Assembly: GCA_030679025.1 (NCBI GenBank)
Contig: JAUXTV010000070.1
Span: 1 to 5,264 of the forward strand
Direction: 5' to 3'
From: Candidatus Woesearchaeota archaeon
GTDB lineage: Archaea > Nanobdellota > Nanobdellia > SCGC-AAA011-G17 > UBA489
DNA: 5,264 bases
The notes below the pieces were generated by a model, which saw nothing but the letters and a program-made list of their open reading frames with translations, was not told the origin of the DNA and searched no databases. The position numbers and the translations under genes were made by a program. Of the stretch, positions 4,835 through 5,264 are shown piece after piece; the first letter of the stretch is position 1; each line of letters starts with the position of its first letter.

Positions 4835-5263
4835 TTATAGAAATTTATGCACCAAGCTATTGACTGCTCTTTTTACACTGTCTCTTGCCCTATAGACAAA
4901 CCATCCTTCTCTTTTTATGTCAGTAATCTTTTGCAATCCTTTTTGAACATGAGCTTCTATCTCTCTTTTGTAGTCTGGCACTTTATCTAGATGTATAAAT
5001 CTATAAGGCCCAAAACCAATTCTGTGCAATGGAGCAACAGTCACAATCTCTATCCACGGATCTTCTTTGTCTCGAAATGCACCAACACTTACCAGTCCAG
5101 TTGTAATTACTTTTCTTACTCCCAGTTCACTGGCTTCTCTACCAGCCTCATCTGTTAGTCTTCCACTACTTGGACAATAAGCTATAGGCTCTTTGAAATG
5201 TTTTGTCATCCACCTATATTCTTGTTCCAGCTCTTTTCTTGAGGAAGATGATTGACTCTTTCT
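4835..5263 (-). CDS. Uncharacterised protein, 5' end beyond the right edge
   Basis: The frame that ends at the TAA (4837-4835) stays open to the right edge, giving at least 142 residues. The first in-window ATG (5209-5207, 124 residues) is a doubtful start: there is no TATA box 25 bp upstream, and GGTGG abuts the ATG too closely for a ribosome binding site. The upstream residues (serine-rich SQSSSS then RKELEQEYRW) read plausibly as coding, so the gene is probably partial. Visible elements are PIAYCPSSGRLTDEAG, GVRKVITTGLVSVGAF, a beta-rich core with PWIEIVTVAPLHRIGFGPYRF, and a basic helical C-terminus. There is no membrane segment. The aromatic and Gly/Pro-rich core suggests a folded, conserved domain, but I do not recognise the family. 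It is convergent with the DOHH-like gene, with a 2-bp gap between their stops. Confidence 0.6.
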   Translation of the reverse strand, partial: RKSQSSSSRKELEQEYRWMTKHFKEPIAYCPSSGRLTDEAGREASELGVRKVITTGLVSVGAFRDKEDPWIEIVTVAPLHRIGFGPYRFIHLDKVPDYKREIEAHVQKGLQKITDIKREGWFVYRARDSVKRAVNSLVHKFL

Positions 5264-5264
5264 T

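Noticed and set aside
5207..5209. ATG as the definite start of the right-edge minus-strand gene
   Set aside because: No TATA box at about 25 bp upstream and no properly spaced Shine-Dalgarno; the frame stays open to the window edge.

Overview
This is a low-GC window that most likely comes from an archaeon, probably a DPANN-type lineage (Woesearchaeota/Pacearchaeota-like). That placement is inference, because there is no rRNA or marker gene here. The archaeal signs are: TATA boxes centred about 25-28 bp upstream of start codons with no Shine-Dalgarno motif (leaderless transcription), a DacZ-type diadenylate cyclase, a TrmB-family regulator, short oligo-T tracts after genes, and very short intergenic gaps. 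TGA and TAA both act as stops, so the standard code applies. No tRNA, rRNA, CRISPR array or insertion sequence was seen, and no gene-free stretch reaches 300 bases.

Layout. (1) 2-346 (+): the 3' end of an unrecognised small protein, open to the left edge. (2) 422-1255 (+): diadenylate cyclase (dacZ type), which makes the second messenger c-di-AMP, behind its own TATA box. (3) 1317-2090 (+): membrane protein with a domain resembling the L-alanine exporter AlaE, again with its own TATA box. (4) 2142-3532 (-): a two-gene operon, a GNAT acetyltransferase followed by a class I SAM methyltransferase, joined by an ATGA overlap. (5) 3630-4379 (+): TrmB-family regulator, divergent from that operon across a 97-bp region that carries both promoters and an inverted repeat. 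(6) 4449-4832 (+): 127-residue HEAT-repeat protein with two His-Glu motifs, matching one half of deoxyhypusine hydroxylase (DOHH). (7) 4835-5263 (-): unrecognised protein, open to the right edge, ending 2 bp from gene 6.

How the genes may work together. Most appear to be independently transcribed. The clear functional unit is the divergent regulator/GNAT/methyltransferase cassette, which looks like a locally regulated small-molecule or protein modification module of unknown substrate. dacZ would set c-di-AMP levels. The AlaE-like protein is a candidate amino-acid exporter, but nothing in the sequence ties it to dacZ beyond adjacency.

The most interesting item is the half-size DOHH. The eukaryotic enzyme has two HEAT-repeat halves, each giving two His-Glu motifs to a di-iron site. 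Here one half is encoded alone, with the two motifs 33 residues apart as in the human enzyme. It could form an ancestral-like homodimeric hydroxylase acting on aIF5A. This is inference from residue pattern and needs biochemical proof.
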